A stretch of 53,418 bases of DNA, taken from positions 338,123 through 391,540 of the forward strand of contig NW_003546278.1 in NCBI RefSeq assembly GCF_000090795.2, written 5' to 3'. The notes beneath the pieces are model-generated. The model was not told where the DNA came from. It was given only the letters and a program-made list of their open reading frames with translations, and made no database searches. Source of the DNA: Amphimedon queenslandica. Lineage: Eukaryota; Porifera; Demospongiae; Haplosclerida; Niphatidae. The translations under genes were made by a program, and so were the position numbers. This document shows positions 32,230-43,788 of the stretch, piece by piece; position 1 is the stretch's first letter, and each line of letters begins with the position of its first letter.

Positions 32230-33755
32230 TCACGACAGACTGCTGTACATTACAAGCAAGAGAACGGTGTATTACTGTGACATGCCACCTACATCAGGAA
32301 TGATTGGGAGCTTCGATCAATGATCGTAACACTACTCGTCGCACAAAAAGTCATACCTCTGAAAACCTCGCTATGGCTCTAAATAAGATCAATGATTGTT
32401 GGGACAATACAGGGAAGGTACACTGCATGTCAGACAATGCTTGTAATATGAAGCGAGCTATACAACTCAACCAATGGAGCCATCATTCCTGCCTAGTGCA
32501 CACAATAAAACTAACTGTAGCCACTTCCATTAATCATGACCTGGAGTTTGTCACTCTAGTTTAAAGCATGAGAAAGATTGTCAGCTTTTTCCACCATAGC
32601 TCAAAAGCAATGGATAGCCTCCATTTGAACCAGAAGCGACTGAACCTGCCAGAACACAATTTGATCCATCAGGTAGACACAAGGTGGAATTCCAAGTATT
32701 ATATTATGATAGATCAAGGCAATGAGCAATGTGAAGCTATCAAAACTAATTTGTCTTTGCTGGTCTGCAATGATGTAATGATTCCTAGAGAAAGGAACTC
32801 TGCACTTTAGAAGGCAGTGAAAATACTTGCCCTGTTTGAATCTGTCACTAAAGAAATATCTAGTGAGAACTATACATCTAGGTCAAACATAATACCAATC
32901 TCAAATTGTTTTCAGCATTTATTTTCCACTTCATTGACATCAAATTCTTTGGCAGAGAGCGTAGTTACAGAAATGAGGGCATGGTTTTTGTGGATGGAAG
33001 AAAATAAGCCCCATTTTTTTTGACTTGGTTCAACCCTAGGTCCTGGAAACTAGCTTCTTACGATAAAGAAGCAGCCAAGGTAGGTGTCAGGATTCTTCCA
33101 TCCAAGGACTCTGTTGATGTTTCAGCAGGTAACAGTACGGTCCTCGGGCCATCAGACTCTATTCAGCAGTCTGCAAAGCCGAATGGCAGGTATTCAATGA
33201 TAAAGTTGCCCAGGTAGCCACTAAAAGAACTGGTGGTACATCAGCTTACACTGAAGTCTAACAGTTTATGAGATCCCCTGTAGTTTCAAGATCTGAGTGT
33301 CCTCTAAAGTGGTGTATGAGAATGGTCATGTGTAACTAACTATTTATGAGTGCTATGCATTACCTATGCACAGTAGCTACTTCAGTTCTGTCCAAATAAA
33401 TATTTAGTAAGGTTGGGGAACTGATATTGCTGACAAGGTGCATGCTAAAATCTGAGATATAGACATCATACTTTTTCTCAACAGGAACCAATAGTCCAAG
33501 CAATAGCCTTTCTTCTTTGCCTCTACACTCACTTTTTTTACTCTATTCCCCTGCCACCTATTCTTGTCCATGCATGCATATCCACGTGCACAATAGATTA
33601 TAAATTATTGTAACGTATGACTGTTAATTGGCTTGATTATGGATGTGGCTTGAGGAGTGGTTATTATTATATTGAATTTATATGGACATTAACTAAAATG
33701 GACCAATATATCAATATCGTATTAAAATAACTTTTTTTAGTATTGCCTACACCTG
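32230..33755 (+). pseudogene. ZBED-type hAT transposase, degenerate
   Basis: Codons read TTDC near 32235 and RCITVTCH, then HTSENLAMALNKINDCW, VHCMSDNACNMKRAIQ (second acidic motif), LVHTIKLTVATSI, MRKIVSFFHHSSKAMDSL, HQVDTRWNSKYYIM and MKILALFESVTKEISS with IIPISNCFQHLF. This is the AC/ZBED class of hAT catalytic domain. Stops lie at about 32563, 32808 and 33021 with small frame changes. The C-terminal dimerisation block is not visible. ATTGCCTACACCTG at 33742-33755 is a plausible right terminal sequence (complement CAGGTGTAGGCAAT). Confidence 0.65.
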
Positions 33756-33842
33756 CTCATCAGTGCGCATTTATTAAGTTTGTTTTTGGACAAGTAAACT
33801 CATCGGTGCCCATTCATTAAGATTGTGGGTGAACAAGTAAAA
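33756..33842. repeat. imperfect direct duplication (about 45 bp)
   Basis: CTCATCAGTGCGCATTTATT..GGACAAGTAAA is followed by CTCATCGGTGCCCATTCATT..GAACAAGTAAA. Confidence 0.75.
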
Positions 33843-33867
33843 TTGTTTGTTTGCACAAGAGTTAACT

Positions 33868-33944
33868 GAGTTTGAGGATGCATTGACACAGCAATGCAAA
33901 ATGCATTGCTGTTAAAATTATTAGTAACGCGGTAGCGTTACTAA
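33868..33944. repeat. satellite half-unit ending in a 10-bp perfect hairpin
   Basis: GAGTTTGAGGATGCATTGAC plus ACAGCAATGC matches the start of the satellite units described at 35150 on. It is followed by TTAGTAACGC-GGTA-GCGTTACTAA, a perfect stem-loop at 33921-33944. Confidence 0.7.
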
Positions 33945-34923
33945 GTAGGATTCACCCCCAAACAAAATGGCTGCCATGACTTTTGCAGCCTTGCTATACC
34001 AGGAAAACAAGCTCCTATGCTTACCTGACTTTATAGAGGACTTTATCTTGACCAGAGGGCTCCATTGGTACCCAAAACATGGCTCTAGACCTTGTCTAAC
34101 ATAAAAGCTAAAAATCAGCGAACCGGCCGTTTTGTTCAGCCACCTTTTTTCATCCTCATCATCATCATCATCAAGAAAGTTAGTCCTGTTAATTTAGTTG
34201 TCAGTGTGTATCTCAGTCCAAGCTGGTGCTACAAGGATAATTCTTACTCCACTCTACTCCAACAGTCTATGTGCAGGTCCATGTCCCATCAGATCATTCT
34301 TCAAGTAGAGACACAGCGATACTGTGACTGCTGGATAGAGTCATCTTAGCTGCATGCTGCCATTTTGTTAATTGAAGAAGAATGAGCTCCAAATTTTGGA
34401 TGTGGTCGCGCATGCTCAAACCTGCAGCTCTGGAAGAAGCAACTTTTTTTTTACCAATCTATGCTTGAAATCACCTATTGCAATATTTCAGTGGAGGTTT
34501 CCAGCTAAAAGGTTTTATTTTACATGTTACTGTTTCACCAAGTGTGTGATTTTATTTTATTTGAAAAAACAAGCAATTAAATAATGTTATGATATGCAAT
34601 GATAATATGAATGACAACAGCCTGGAAGAACAGGAATAGATGCAACTTTGCAGGGAAGATGGACACTCTCAGCTCACAGCTTCTTAAACAAGGACTTGTG
34701 TCTATACTAGTATTAATTTCACTTGTCATGAGTATAGCTGATATTCCTTCAGCATGTCTATTTAATGCTGTATCTTATACATGATGTAAAGTCATAACAA
34801 TGATAATAATAATAAAGAAAATTATTGTTTGTTTAAAATCAAAAAGCATAACAATGGCAACTAAAGAAATATTATAATATTATTAAAAAATCAACACAAA
34901 CATAAAGACAAAAATTAAAAAAA
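33945..34923. other. no gene recognised
   Basis: An ORF-like stretch from an ATG at about 33968 (MAAMTFAALLYQENKLL) stays open for about 50 codons, but has no family resemblance I can name. The rest is AT-rich. Confidence 0.35.
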
Positions 34924-35128
34924 AACAAGGTTAAGTAGGATTCCTAACGACCAATAAAAATATGAAATGAAAATCCTATTCTTGACGCAAATTCTACTTT
35001 ATATTGTAAGGTGACCATAATTCTTACATAATAACATTGAAAGTACAATGTAGAGTTGAATTTGCATCATGAGTAGGATTTTTTGGTTATATTTTTGTTG
35101 GTCGTTCGGAATCCTACTTAACCTTGTT
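34924..35128. mobile_element. foldback MITE (about 205 bp)
   Basis: AACAAGGTTAAGTAGGATTC at the left is identical to the complement of the right end. The match continues past CGACCAA to about 75 bp per arm, so nearly the whole element is palindromic. TTAAAA flanks both sides, possibly a target duplication, though A/T runs blur the ends. Confidence 0.9.
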
Positions 35129-35149
35129 TTTTAAAATTTTTTGTGTTCT

Positions 35150-37336
35150 ACACTTTGATTACTGTTTTGTTTGCATAGAGTTCTATCAACATTCTATTAT
35201 GTTTCATTTGCTTCTTAACCATGTAAACGCACCCTTCATTATTTGAGGCTGATTTTTAAATAAATATTTCCAATTCTTTTTTTTCAGGTTACTTGTTTCT
35301 TACCTTCTTAGTTGTGTATAACAAGGGTGACTGGTCAGTCATTTAAGGGTGGTTTTAGAATGTTTTATGTACTACTTCTCACTATTCTTTTCTCAGTACT
35401 AGACGAATGTAAAGCATGCAAGCACTGAAGGCAATTGCACAATTCTAATTATAGTAGATCTTGTTGCTGACATCCGACCTTGAAATTCCTCTATCACTTT
35501 TGACCAGTCCCTGAACAAATCATATTTGAGAAAGAATTTACATGTGCTTTGTTAACGTAGGCTTGCTGCTAGAGAGGAAACATCACCTAGAATATAGATC
35601 TCAGTGCAGCTACATTTAGATCCGGCTTTTTCACTTGCATTTAAATTAATAGTGTCCATTATATCATAAAAAAGAATGTATAATTTGCTTTTTCAACCTT
35701 CGTTTTTTCTAAATAATTTTGTAGACAACAATTAGTCTTATTCTGCCGACCATTTGCTGCAAGTAAGCTCAGACTTGCTGATGGTCGCCATTTCATTTAA
35801 TGTGACTACCCACTTTCAATGAAGATTAGGCTATTTGAATAGGCTTTTTAACTCTAATAATAATAGACTAAGATCCTAAGGTCCGTACAGATGTTCCCGC
35901 CTTAGTGAGGCAAGCTCAGGCTTGCCCCAATTAAGTACCATAGTGCACAGAGGTTGAGGCTGCATTTACACAGCAATGCAAAACGCATTGCTTTCAACAC
36001 AATAGACTTTGAACACTCTTTTGTTTGCATTAAGTTGCATGAAGTTTGTATTATGTTTTTATTTGGTTCTTTGCCATGTGAACGCATCCTTATTTATTTG
36101 AGGCTGGTTTTTTAGAAACATTGTCTGTTCTATTACTTTTCAATACTTGTTTCTTCCTTTCTTTGTTTCATAGTGTAGTACATTACAGGAATGACTGGTC
36201 AGAATCACTTCTCATCAATTAAAATTAATTTTAAAATGACTTTTTATGTACTACTTCTCACTGTTCTTGTTAGTTTGAAGTATTGTTTATTTCATGAGTG
36301 ACTGCTCAAACTGAGTTTGAGGCTGCGTTTACACAGTAATGCAAAGTATATTGTTTTTTCAAGGATACACTTTGAACACTTTTATTTTGATAAAAATTTT
36401 TTAAGATTCCATTGCTTCTTTCTTATTTTTGTAAATGCAGCCTCAATCTTTTATTTATGAAACAATATTTGCTGTTGTCCTTCCGGTATTTTTTTCTTCC
36501 TTCATAGTGTTGTTTATTGATCATTGAAGTTCAGTTTTAAAATGATCTTTCTTATACTACTTCTCCCTATTTGAAGTATGGTTAATACCATGAGAGACTG
36601 ATCAAACTGTTTTTGGCTACATTTACACAGCAACACAAATTGCATTGTTTTTCTAAAATGAAACACTTCAATTACTGTTTTTGTTCCATAGAGTTCATTC
36701 AAGGTTTTATCATGTTTTAATTCGTTTCTCTGCCAAGTAAACGCAGCATTAATTAATTGAGATTGGTTTTCTAAAAAAACATTTAATTGTTCTACTTTTT
36801 TTGCAATTGTTTCTACCTTTCTTACTTTCATAGTGTAGTAGCTAATGCAACTGATGGGATTCAATTTTAATCATTTACGGTTTTTTTTAAATTGATTTTT
36901 AGTTTTAAGTATGGTTTATACCAGGAGTGCCTAGTTATGAGGCTGCACTTACACAGCAATGTAACATTTATTGTTTTTGAAATGATACCACTTCGAATAA
37001 TGTTTAGTTTATATAGAGTTCTATCAAAATTCTGTCATGCTTTCAGTTGCTTCTTAGTCATGTAAACGCAGCCTTAATTATTTGAGGTTATATTTTATAT
37101 TTCCTGTGCTATTTACTTCTCAGTATTTATTTCTTTCTTACTTCGTAGTGTAGTGCATAAGAAGAGTGGCTCATCAGACTCAATTCCAATTATTAAAAAA
37201 TTGTTTTAAAGTAATGTTTCATGTACTACTTCTCACTTTTTCTTTTTTCTTTGTTTCAAATGTAGTTTGTATTAGGAGTGCCTCATCAAACTGCGTTTGA
37301 GGCTGTGTTTCGACAGCAACGTGAAATGCAATGTTC
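35150..37336. repeat. satellite array: 305-360 bp units with internal inverted repeat
   Basis: The block GAGGCTGCRTTTACACAGCAA recurs at about 35965, 36321, 36615, 36938 and 37300. Each unit also carries TGTAAACGCAGCC (inverse of the block), then TACTTCTCACT, and two copies of a GAGTGACTGATCA motif. A partial unit lies at 35150-35400. The stretch 35400-35950 is not satellite. The array stops where a Gypsy element begins. Confidence 0.8.
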
Positions 37337-37708
37337 TGTGGTATGCTCATCTCAGCAATAATGGATTTCCTGTCTCTGTCATAACATAAGCATACAAAAG
37401 ACATATAAGCACTCAAAGTTATTATTAGTATTCTTATCTATGTCTTTTAATTGTCTTCTACTATCTCATTGGTTATCCTTTCCTTTTGCCCTGAGGCATC
37501 ATCATTATTGATCCTAGTTGGTCAAATGTGAGACTCGCTCTCTCAAGTGATTCTAATTTATCAATTGTGTAACATTAGTGAGTTCTTTTTATCATTGTCC
37601 CTTCTATCTCTTTTCTTTTCTCCGTAACTCTCATTCATACACCTCACATTTATTATTATCTCTATAGTATCGAGTATCATTTAAAAGTAAAGACATATCA
37701 TTTTGACA
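37337..37708 (+). mobile_element. candidate 5' LTR of Gypsy element 1
   Basis: Begins TGTGGTATGC immediately after satellite sequence and ends TTTTGACA 22 bp before the gag start codon, so it has TG...CA ends. No second copy exists in the window, so the call rests on position. Confidence 0.4.
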
Positions 37709-37730
37709 GAGAAAAGTACAGTTGTTTGCT

Positions 37731-38276
37731 ATGCAGCGTTACAGTGCAGGAGGAGGAGCCACACTTCCTCATTTTGTGACCTGGACTGCAACTGGTCTCT
37801 CACTTGGTACTCTTGTAAGTGGATTGACTAAGTCAGCTGACGAATCTACTCTAACTGGAGCCCAAACTCCAGCAGCTTCTGTCTCCTACGTTGCCGTAAA
37901 ACTACCTCCCTATTGGCCAGCCGACCCTGAGGCCTGGTTTGCCCAAGTGGAGAAACGGTTCAGTACTAGAGGAATTACAAACCGGAAGACTACATATGAC
38001 TACGTTTTCAGCTCTTTCTCACTTCAGATAGCTACAGAAATCCACTATTTCATTAAGTCTCCTGATACCGATGAGTATGATGCTATCAAGGCTGCTCTCA
38101 TACAGCGGACAGCCGCCTCTCGTCATTATAGACTCCAGCAAATATTCCAGGGTGAGGAGCTTGGAAACAGAAAGCCTTCGCAACTGCTCAGACATATGGA
38201 GCGTTTGCTGGGTGACCACCCGTCTCATCATACAGCAGAGCTGCTGAAAGAGCACAGCTGTTACCTGGGAATGTAA
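37731..38276 (+). pseudogene. Gypsy gag, N-terminal two thirds
   Basis: The first ATG is at 37731 (MQRYSAGGG). The frame includes [62 protein letters not shown] and [20 protein letters not shown], the Gag capsid pattern of Gypsy elements of the kind common in marine invertebrates. The frame ends at 38276, and short further pieces follow in other frames. It packages element RNA in the intact family; here it is truncated by mutation. Confidence 0.75.
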
Positions 38277-38389
38277 GACTGACAGCTTCTGACCCTAGTA
38301 ATAACACAGGGCAAGAGATAGCACCACTGGCTGATAAAATTATGGAAGTCACTGTGCCTACTCGTCTCCCAACTGTCTCTGATACAGAC

Positions 38390-38970
38390 CACTAGACACA
38401 ATTGCTTGCAGAAGTTACTAAAATCCATAAAGAAGTTGCTTATCCTAATAAACTTATTCGTCCACCTCATTCACCTGCTCGATGACGTTCTCCTGCTTGT
38501 TCACCACCTAATTGTCCGCAATCCCCGAGGAGTAATACCCCAACTCTACAGTCTGCTCTCTGTTGGTATTGCCATTGCTATTGGGATCAGGCAAGACAGT
38601 TCTGTGAGACTTGTGCACGTCAGTCANNNNNNNNNNTTATTGACACAGAAGCTGTGGTTAGTGTCATTACTCCTGCTGCTGATGAGATGTGTCAACAGAA
38701 AGTTTTTCTTCAGGCAGCTAATGGTAGTTCCATTACTTCCTATTGTCAACGCTTACTAGGGTCAGATGTTCCGTTCCTTTCAATGGGTGTTCATTGTTGC
38801 TGATGTTGCTGTACTGATACTTGGAGTAGATATTTTCCGTCATTTTGGTCTACTGGCACATATGCCATTCCTGTTTCTCTGAATAAGGAGCTCAATTACT
38901 GGTGAAAGGTCAATTAGTTAATTAGCAACCACTCAGTCTAACACTCCTTCTAGCCAAGCCACTGAACGTA
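38390..38970 (+). pseudogene. Gypsy nucleocapsid motif and retropepsin-like protease
   Basis: [15 protein letters not shown] near 38552-38600 resembles the Gypsy gag-pol cysteine region. After a 10-N gap the frame reads IDTEAVVSVITPAADE and KVFLQAANGSS, where the usual D-T-G active site has Glu for Gly (from 38639). A shift near 38760 precedes a VDI-type segment. The protease is therefore inactive as written. Confidence 0.55.
38627..38636. other. assembly gap (10 N)
   Basis: Between the cysteine motif and protease of Gypsy element 1; its true length is probably unknown. Confidence 1.
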
Positions 38971-39436
38971 CATGAAGTCGTTCTTAGGGACTTCCCTGCA
39001 GTAGTACAGATCACTGAAGTTAAGGAATCTGTAACTCACCACATCCAAATCACAGGACCACCCACACACGAACTAGAAGACATGCTACAGCAAGGGATCA
39101 TTCACCCCTCATCTAGTTGCAGATCATCCCCAAGTCCCAAAAAAGTCAGGTGACTGGCATCCTTGTAGTGATTACGTGGCTCTGAATGCTAATACTGTAC
39201 CAGATCGATCCCACATATCCTCGACTTCTCTGCTTCTCTTCATAGAAAAATGATATTCTCTAAGTTAGACTTGGTAAGTGCTTATCATCAACTCCCTATG
39301 GAACCTGCTAATTATACCGAAGAATGCAATTACAACTCCAATTGGATTGTTCGATTTGTTAGAATGTGCGGCACAGTCTTTTCAGAGGTTCATGGACCAA
39401 GTACTTTGTGATATGCATTTTGTATATACTTCAGTA

Positions 39437-40048
39437 TAGTCAGTTTTACTTGAGTGTGACCGCTGACTTACTCTTAGGACTTCACTATTATTTTTATGCT
39501 AGCAGATGGAAAACGAGCTCATCTGAAAATATGTATATATCAATTTTGGAGTCTGTAGGTACTCTGAAAGGTTCTCAAAAGCTTCTTCTGGTCAACATGA
39601 AAGGAAGCGACAATGATGTTTCATGACGTGAAGCTTTGTGAACATCAATTACATCTTATAAAAGATGTCAATAGTCATGTTTTTAATATTAAAAAGCAAA
39701 TGGAGCACTTTAGGCCAAGATATAATAAAACTAGAAGACTTTCTTCCAGAAATAAGTCTCATTTAGTCTGCTGTACCCCTCTAATCCTTCAATATTTGTC
39801 TTCACCATTTACGCCCAGAAACTCAGTTGAAATTTTGCACTTCTCAATCTTTTCTTAGGTAGTAACAAACAAAAAGATTTACTATGTCAATTGCAGGCCT
39901 AGCAGCAACCAAAATATAATAATGAAGAAGTTACAAGTAGAATGGAGCATTGTGAAGTTTGCAGCCATTTTATTTGCAAGTGATTGAGGCTAGACCTGAC
40001 GCTTTTTTGTCAAAAGCATGCGGTGTCAAACTCAACTGAAGCCGACTA
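39437..40048. mobile_element. non-autonomous TA-flanked element in the RT gene (612 bp)
   Basis: Left end TAGTCAGTTTTACTTGAGTG; complement of right end TAGTCGGCTTCAGTTGAGTT. TA flanks both sides (39435-39436, 40049-40050). Removing the element and one TA returns the RT frame across the DD motif. No transposase inside. Confidence 0.8.
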
Positions 40049-40086
40049 TAGATGATATCCTCATCGCTAGCACTAACCCAGAGGAA

Positions 40087-40202
40087 CATAAGCAACACCT
40101 ACACTCAGTGTTGGAGTGATTCAATAAGCATGGCATTGTCCAGAGTAACATAAGCAACAACTTTACTTAGTGGTTGAGTGTTTCAGTAACCATGGCATTG
40201 TC
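40087..40202 (+). repeat. 62-bp tandem duplication within RT
   Basis: CATAAGCAACAcctacactc..CATGGCATTGTC (40087-40140) is followed by CATAAGCAACAactttactt..CATGGCATTGTC (40149-40202). Both translate to the same RT helix after the DD motif. 62 is not a multiple of 3, so the duplication shifts the frame. Confidence 0.85.
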
Positions 40203-40954
40203 ATCAATCAAAACAACTGTGACTTTTGGGTATTGCAAATCACTTTCCTCAGTCATTTAGTCGATCAGCAAGGTATCTGCCCACATATAGAGAAAGTCAA
40301 AGCACTCTGCGCCTTTCCTTTACCAACAGCTCAACATAAACTTCGTGAGTTTTTGGGGCTAGTTAACTTTATAATAGATTAAAACTTTATTGTGCATGTA
40401 TTCTTCCCCCATTGAATTATTTTCTACGTCTAAAATACAAATAGAGAGACATTCAGGGGACAGTTGAAGCCAACATTATCAAGGAGGCTCTCACCCAAGT
40501 GACTTTAACTCATGCATAATTGGATACTACTTTGAGTCTCGCAACAGATGCATCTGATGTAGGCTCATGTAACCATGAGAGCACAGAGGGTCGATGATAC
40601 TTGGCAACCACTGGCATATACCCTAGATCTTTTAAACCACCTGAGAAAGAATGTAGCACGTTTTTGATTTATTTAGCATCTAAACATTTTCGCTACTCTC
40701 TGGAAGGTCGATATTTTTACATATTGACCGATCATAAACCCCTAACACATCTCCACTCATTTCATTCTGGTCAACATTCGCCACGAGTTTGACATATGGA
40801 TTATATTCAGCAGTTCACCTCAGTCATTCGTCACGTAAATGGGTCAGCTAACTCAGCTGCAGATGCCCTGTGTTGTGCTAAATATAGGTTATATACCGAG
40901 TAGGATGGATTCATACTATTTTAATCCCAAGGGCACACCCCGAGTGATTAAATT

Positions 40955-41053
40955 ATGGACAAACACCTATGAGGTGTTTATGGAATTGGGAAACAGAGGG
41001 CAAAGCCCAAGGTTTACAAATTCCATAAACGCCTCATAGGAGGTGTTTTTCTG
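40955..41053. repeat. strong hairpin near the Crypton
   Basis: AAACACCTATGAGGTGTTTA with TGGAATT pairs with the complement of TTCCATAAACGCCTCATAGG plus AGGTGTTTTT. The left arm is itself palindromic (AAACACCT-ATG-AGGTGTTT). A TGTTTTGAACAT motif after it recurs at about 41288. Confidence 0.75.
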
Positions 41054-41390
41054 TTTTGAACATATTCATGGGGACATAGTTATTAGAAGTGGTTAATTAG
41101 GCTCAAGCAATGGTATTCTGTTGAATGGCTTCCATGTAGGGGTCTCCATAGCATTTCGACACCTCATTCGTATTATTACCATCAAAGAGAATTATTCATG
41201 AATGGTTTAAAATAGTATGAATCCCGACTAGGAGGTATATACTGTATTTAAGCTATATTCACGGTTTTTTTAAATATTATTGAATGTTTTGAACATCATT
41301 CATAGTATTATCACGTGACTTGCCACTGAGCACATGGCCCATAATAGATGACTTGGAAATTGAGCTTTCTCTATGAAAGAAATTCATAGA

Positions 41391-42502
41391 TGTGAGGGAG
41401 AAAGATTTTTGTCTTGGCCTCAAAACCACACGGATTTACCTCTATTAGTCATTCTCGTTTCAGTCCTTCTGTAACTGAGGCAGATATTTTGGAGAAAATA
41501 AAAGGCCATATACCACCATCTACTCGCAAGGCCACATCATGGGTGGTGAAATTTAGGATTAATTGGCGCCACAGTAGAAAGGGGGATATCAAGCCTCCGG
41601 AACTAGATGTGGTAAGAAATAGTCAGTTACACTACTGGTTGCCACGCTTTGTCGTGTAAGCTAGGAATACTCAAGGCAAGCCGTACACTTCTGTGAGTCT
41701 TTATGGTTTTAGAGCTGGAATCAAACGATATATGAGGCCATAGAATTCACTCCAATGAAGAGTTGGATATCTAAAATGCACCAATTGTTCATTTTTTCGA
41801 GAGGCATTTGACACCTCTTAAAAGATCTCCGGAAAGAAGTCATTGCTACTATTAAAAAGCAAATACCCATCATTTCCACTAACCTTGAAGAACGTATGTG
41901 GAAGGATGGGCTACTTGGTAATAGTAATCCACATTTGCTGCTTGACATGATGGTCTACTGTTTGGCTCTTAATTTAGCCCTTAGAAGTGGCAGGGAGCAT
42001 AGATTGTTGTGTCTAGATATGATTCAGTTAAATGAGATAAAAGATGCATGACCACAAATTTTGTACAGTGAAAGAGGGTCTAAAAACAATGCTTGGGGGT
42101 TCCAGGAACGTAAGGTGACAAATAAGACCATAGATTTTTGGAAACAAGGAAGACAGAAAGCTTTGTGTGGTTGAGCTGTACAAAAAGTACATGTCATGCA
42201 GGCCAGTGGATGCTCCCTCATATGCATTGTACTTACAACCTATGGCCAAACCTCTTCCTAACTAATGGTATATGTCGAGACCAGTGGGACATGACACTCT
42301 TAATGAGACAGTGAACCGATTCTGTGACCAAGCAGGTAAAAAAGGCCACTATTCTCTAACGCAAAAGAGTGCAACATGCTTGTTCCAACATGGAGTTGAT
42401 GAACAGACAAAGTCTGTCACTGGTCATAGATCAACTGATGCTGTGCGTGTTGATAAGAAAGTTTCTCATCAAAAAAAAGAGGAACTGAAAGGTATCATTT
42501 AA
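41391..42502 (+). pseudogene. Crypton-type (DUF3504) tyrosine recombinase, inactive
   Basis: An N-terminal segment reads DILEKIKGHIPPSTRKATSW, VVKFRINWR and YWLPRFVV (41414-41659). After stops, NLALRSGREHRLL (about 41969) is the first Arg box. PVDAPSYALYLQPMAKPLPN and WYMSRPVGHDTLNETVNRFC follow. The C-terminal box is GHYSLTQKSATCLFQHGVDE, then SVTGHRSTDAVRVDKKVS. Against the DUF3504/Crypton pattern, the second catalytic Arg and the nucleophilic Tyr (Asp here, in VRVDKK) are missing, so it is dead. It lies between RNase H and integrase of Gypsy element 1. Crypton end repeats were not located. Confidence 0.7.
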
Positions 42503-42630
42503 GCTAAGAAAAGGAAGATTACACATGAAGGACAATTATGCAAAAGACAAAGAACCGGGAAGCACAGATACAATGAGTTCCACAACTTTACCTTTACTAA
42601 CTGTACTGAAAACTCCAGTAATTGCTAGTA

Positions 42631-42757
42631 TTAAAATCTCCTTCACAGTACTCTTTAATACTTTGTAAAGTACCTCTTGCTTTCTGTCATAGTTGTTAAA
42701 ATCTCCTTCACAACACTCTCTAACACTTTGTAAAGTACCTCTTGCTTTTTGTCATTC
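42631..42757. repeat. 65-bp tandem duplication
   Basis: TTAAAATCTCCTTCACAGTA and TTAAAATCTCCTTCACAACA start at 42631 and 42696. Both continue through CTTTGTAAAGTACCTCTTGC to TGTCAT. Confidence 0.9.
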
Positions 42758-42959
42758 CACTATTGTTTGTGATGTAGCTACTGGGATATTACGCTCATTC
42801 GTACCAAGGTCGCTGACATATATGGTAATTTTAGCACTACATTCCTTATCACACCTAGGTATTTATGTATGACAACGATTACTTAACAGTTGTTTTGCCT
42901 TGCCTGGTGTTAACTCTGACATTCATAAGTGGACTCGTCAATGTCTCCAGTATGAACAA

Positions 42960-43449
42960 GCCAAGGTCCAAAGTCACTGTCTCTCCTCTTTCTGACTTTC
43001 CTACTCTACATCAATTTTCTCATATAGCGATCTAGTTAGACCACTACCCGTCTTTTGAGGCTCAACTTATCTACTATTAACTATGGTGGATAGGTTCATT
43101 GAATGGCCAGAAGTTGTTCCGCTACCAAATGCAAATGCTGAGATAGTAGCATTATGGTCATTTCTACACGGGTTTCCCGGTTTGGACTCTGATCATTCAT
43201 TACTAGGGATAAAGGAAGACAGTTGGAGTTATCTATATGGTCTCAACTGATGAGAATCCTTGGTACACATCGTATTGAGACTACTGCATACCATCACATT
43301 GCAAACAGACTAGTGAAGAGACAGCACTGTCAAAAAAAGCCTGCCATTAAGTGTGTACCTTCTCCTACAGACTGGGTATCTGGACTGCTCTGGATTCTCT
43401 TAGGAATTTGCACTGCCATGATAGAGAATATTGGCAGTACTAGTGCCTA
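42960..43449 (+). pseudogene. Gypsy integrase remnant
   Basis: Across frames: LSDFPTLHQFSHIAI, then TMVDRFIEWPEVVPLPNANA around the first acidic motif, and RQLELSIWSQLMRILGTHRI with ETTAYHHIANRLVKRQH around the last. The last motif normally has Glu after V in the GxVER pattern but Lys here. DWVSGLLWILLGICTAM ends the frame at 43448. Integrase would join element DNA to the host; this copy cannot. Confidence 0.65.
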
Positions 43450-43788
43450 ATGGTGTAATATATAACAAGAGTGACTGATCAGACTCAGTTCTAATCATAT
43501 CAGGTCAGTTACATTTCTACTACTTTTCACTATTCTTTTCATTGCTTCAAGTACAGTTTATACGAGGAGTGACTGATCAAACTGAGTTTAAGGCTGTGTT
43601 TACACAGCAACGCAAAATGCATTGTTTTATACACAGTACACTTTCAGCACTGTTTTGTTTCGATAAAGATTAATCAAGATTCTATCACGTTTTCATTTTT
43701 TCTATTTTTGTAAGCGCAGCCTTAATTTTTGGAGGTGTTTTTTATGAAGTATTTTCTGTTCTATTTACATCTCAGTCTTTCTTCTAGT
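43450..43788. repeat. satellite unit between the two Gypsy elements
   Basis: Carries AACAAGAGTGACTGATCAGA, CGAGGAGTGACTGATCAAAC, AAGGCTGTGTTTACACAGC and its inverse TGTAAGCGCAGCC. It continues the 35-37 kb array and stops at AGTT (43786-43789), where the second Gypsy element begins. Confidence 0.85.

Larger units (their letters stand above)
38980..40885 (+). pseudogene. Gypsy reverse transcriptase and RNase H, split
   Basis: VRDFPAVVQITEVKESVTHH starts the RT linker. [18 protein letters not shown] (frame-corrected, about 39258-39310) is motif A, and [14 protein letters not shown] reaches 39427. The DD motif continues at 40051 (DDILIASTNPEEH). LREFLGLVNF marks the thumb/connection (about 40345). 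LATDASDVGSCN starts RNase H, KHFRYSLEGRYFYILTDHKP follows, and VNGSANSAADALC closes it at about 40870. Many stops and frame changes. A 62-bp duplication at 40087-40202 repeats part of the coding sequence. Confidence 0.75.
37337..43449 (+). mobile_element. Gypsy element 1, multiply interrupted, 3' truncated
   Basis: Order: candidate LTR, gag, cysteine motif, protease, RT, RNase H, integrase. It is interrupted by a TA-flanked element (39437-40048) and a Crypton (somewhere in 40.9-42.9 kb). The integrase ends against satellite sequence at about 43450, with no 3' LTR. The satellite phase does not match on the two sides, so a deletion removed the element's end together with some satellite. Confidence 0.75.
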
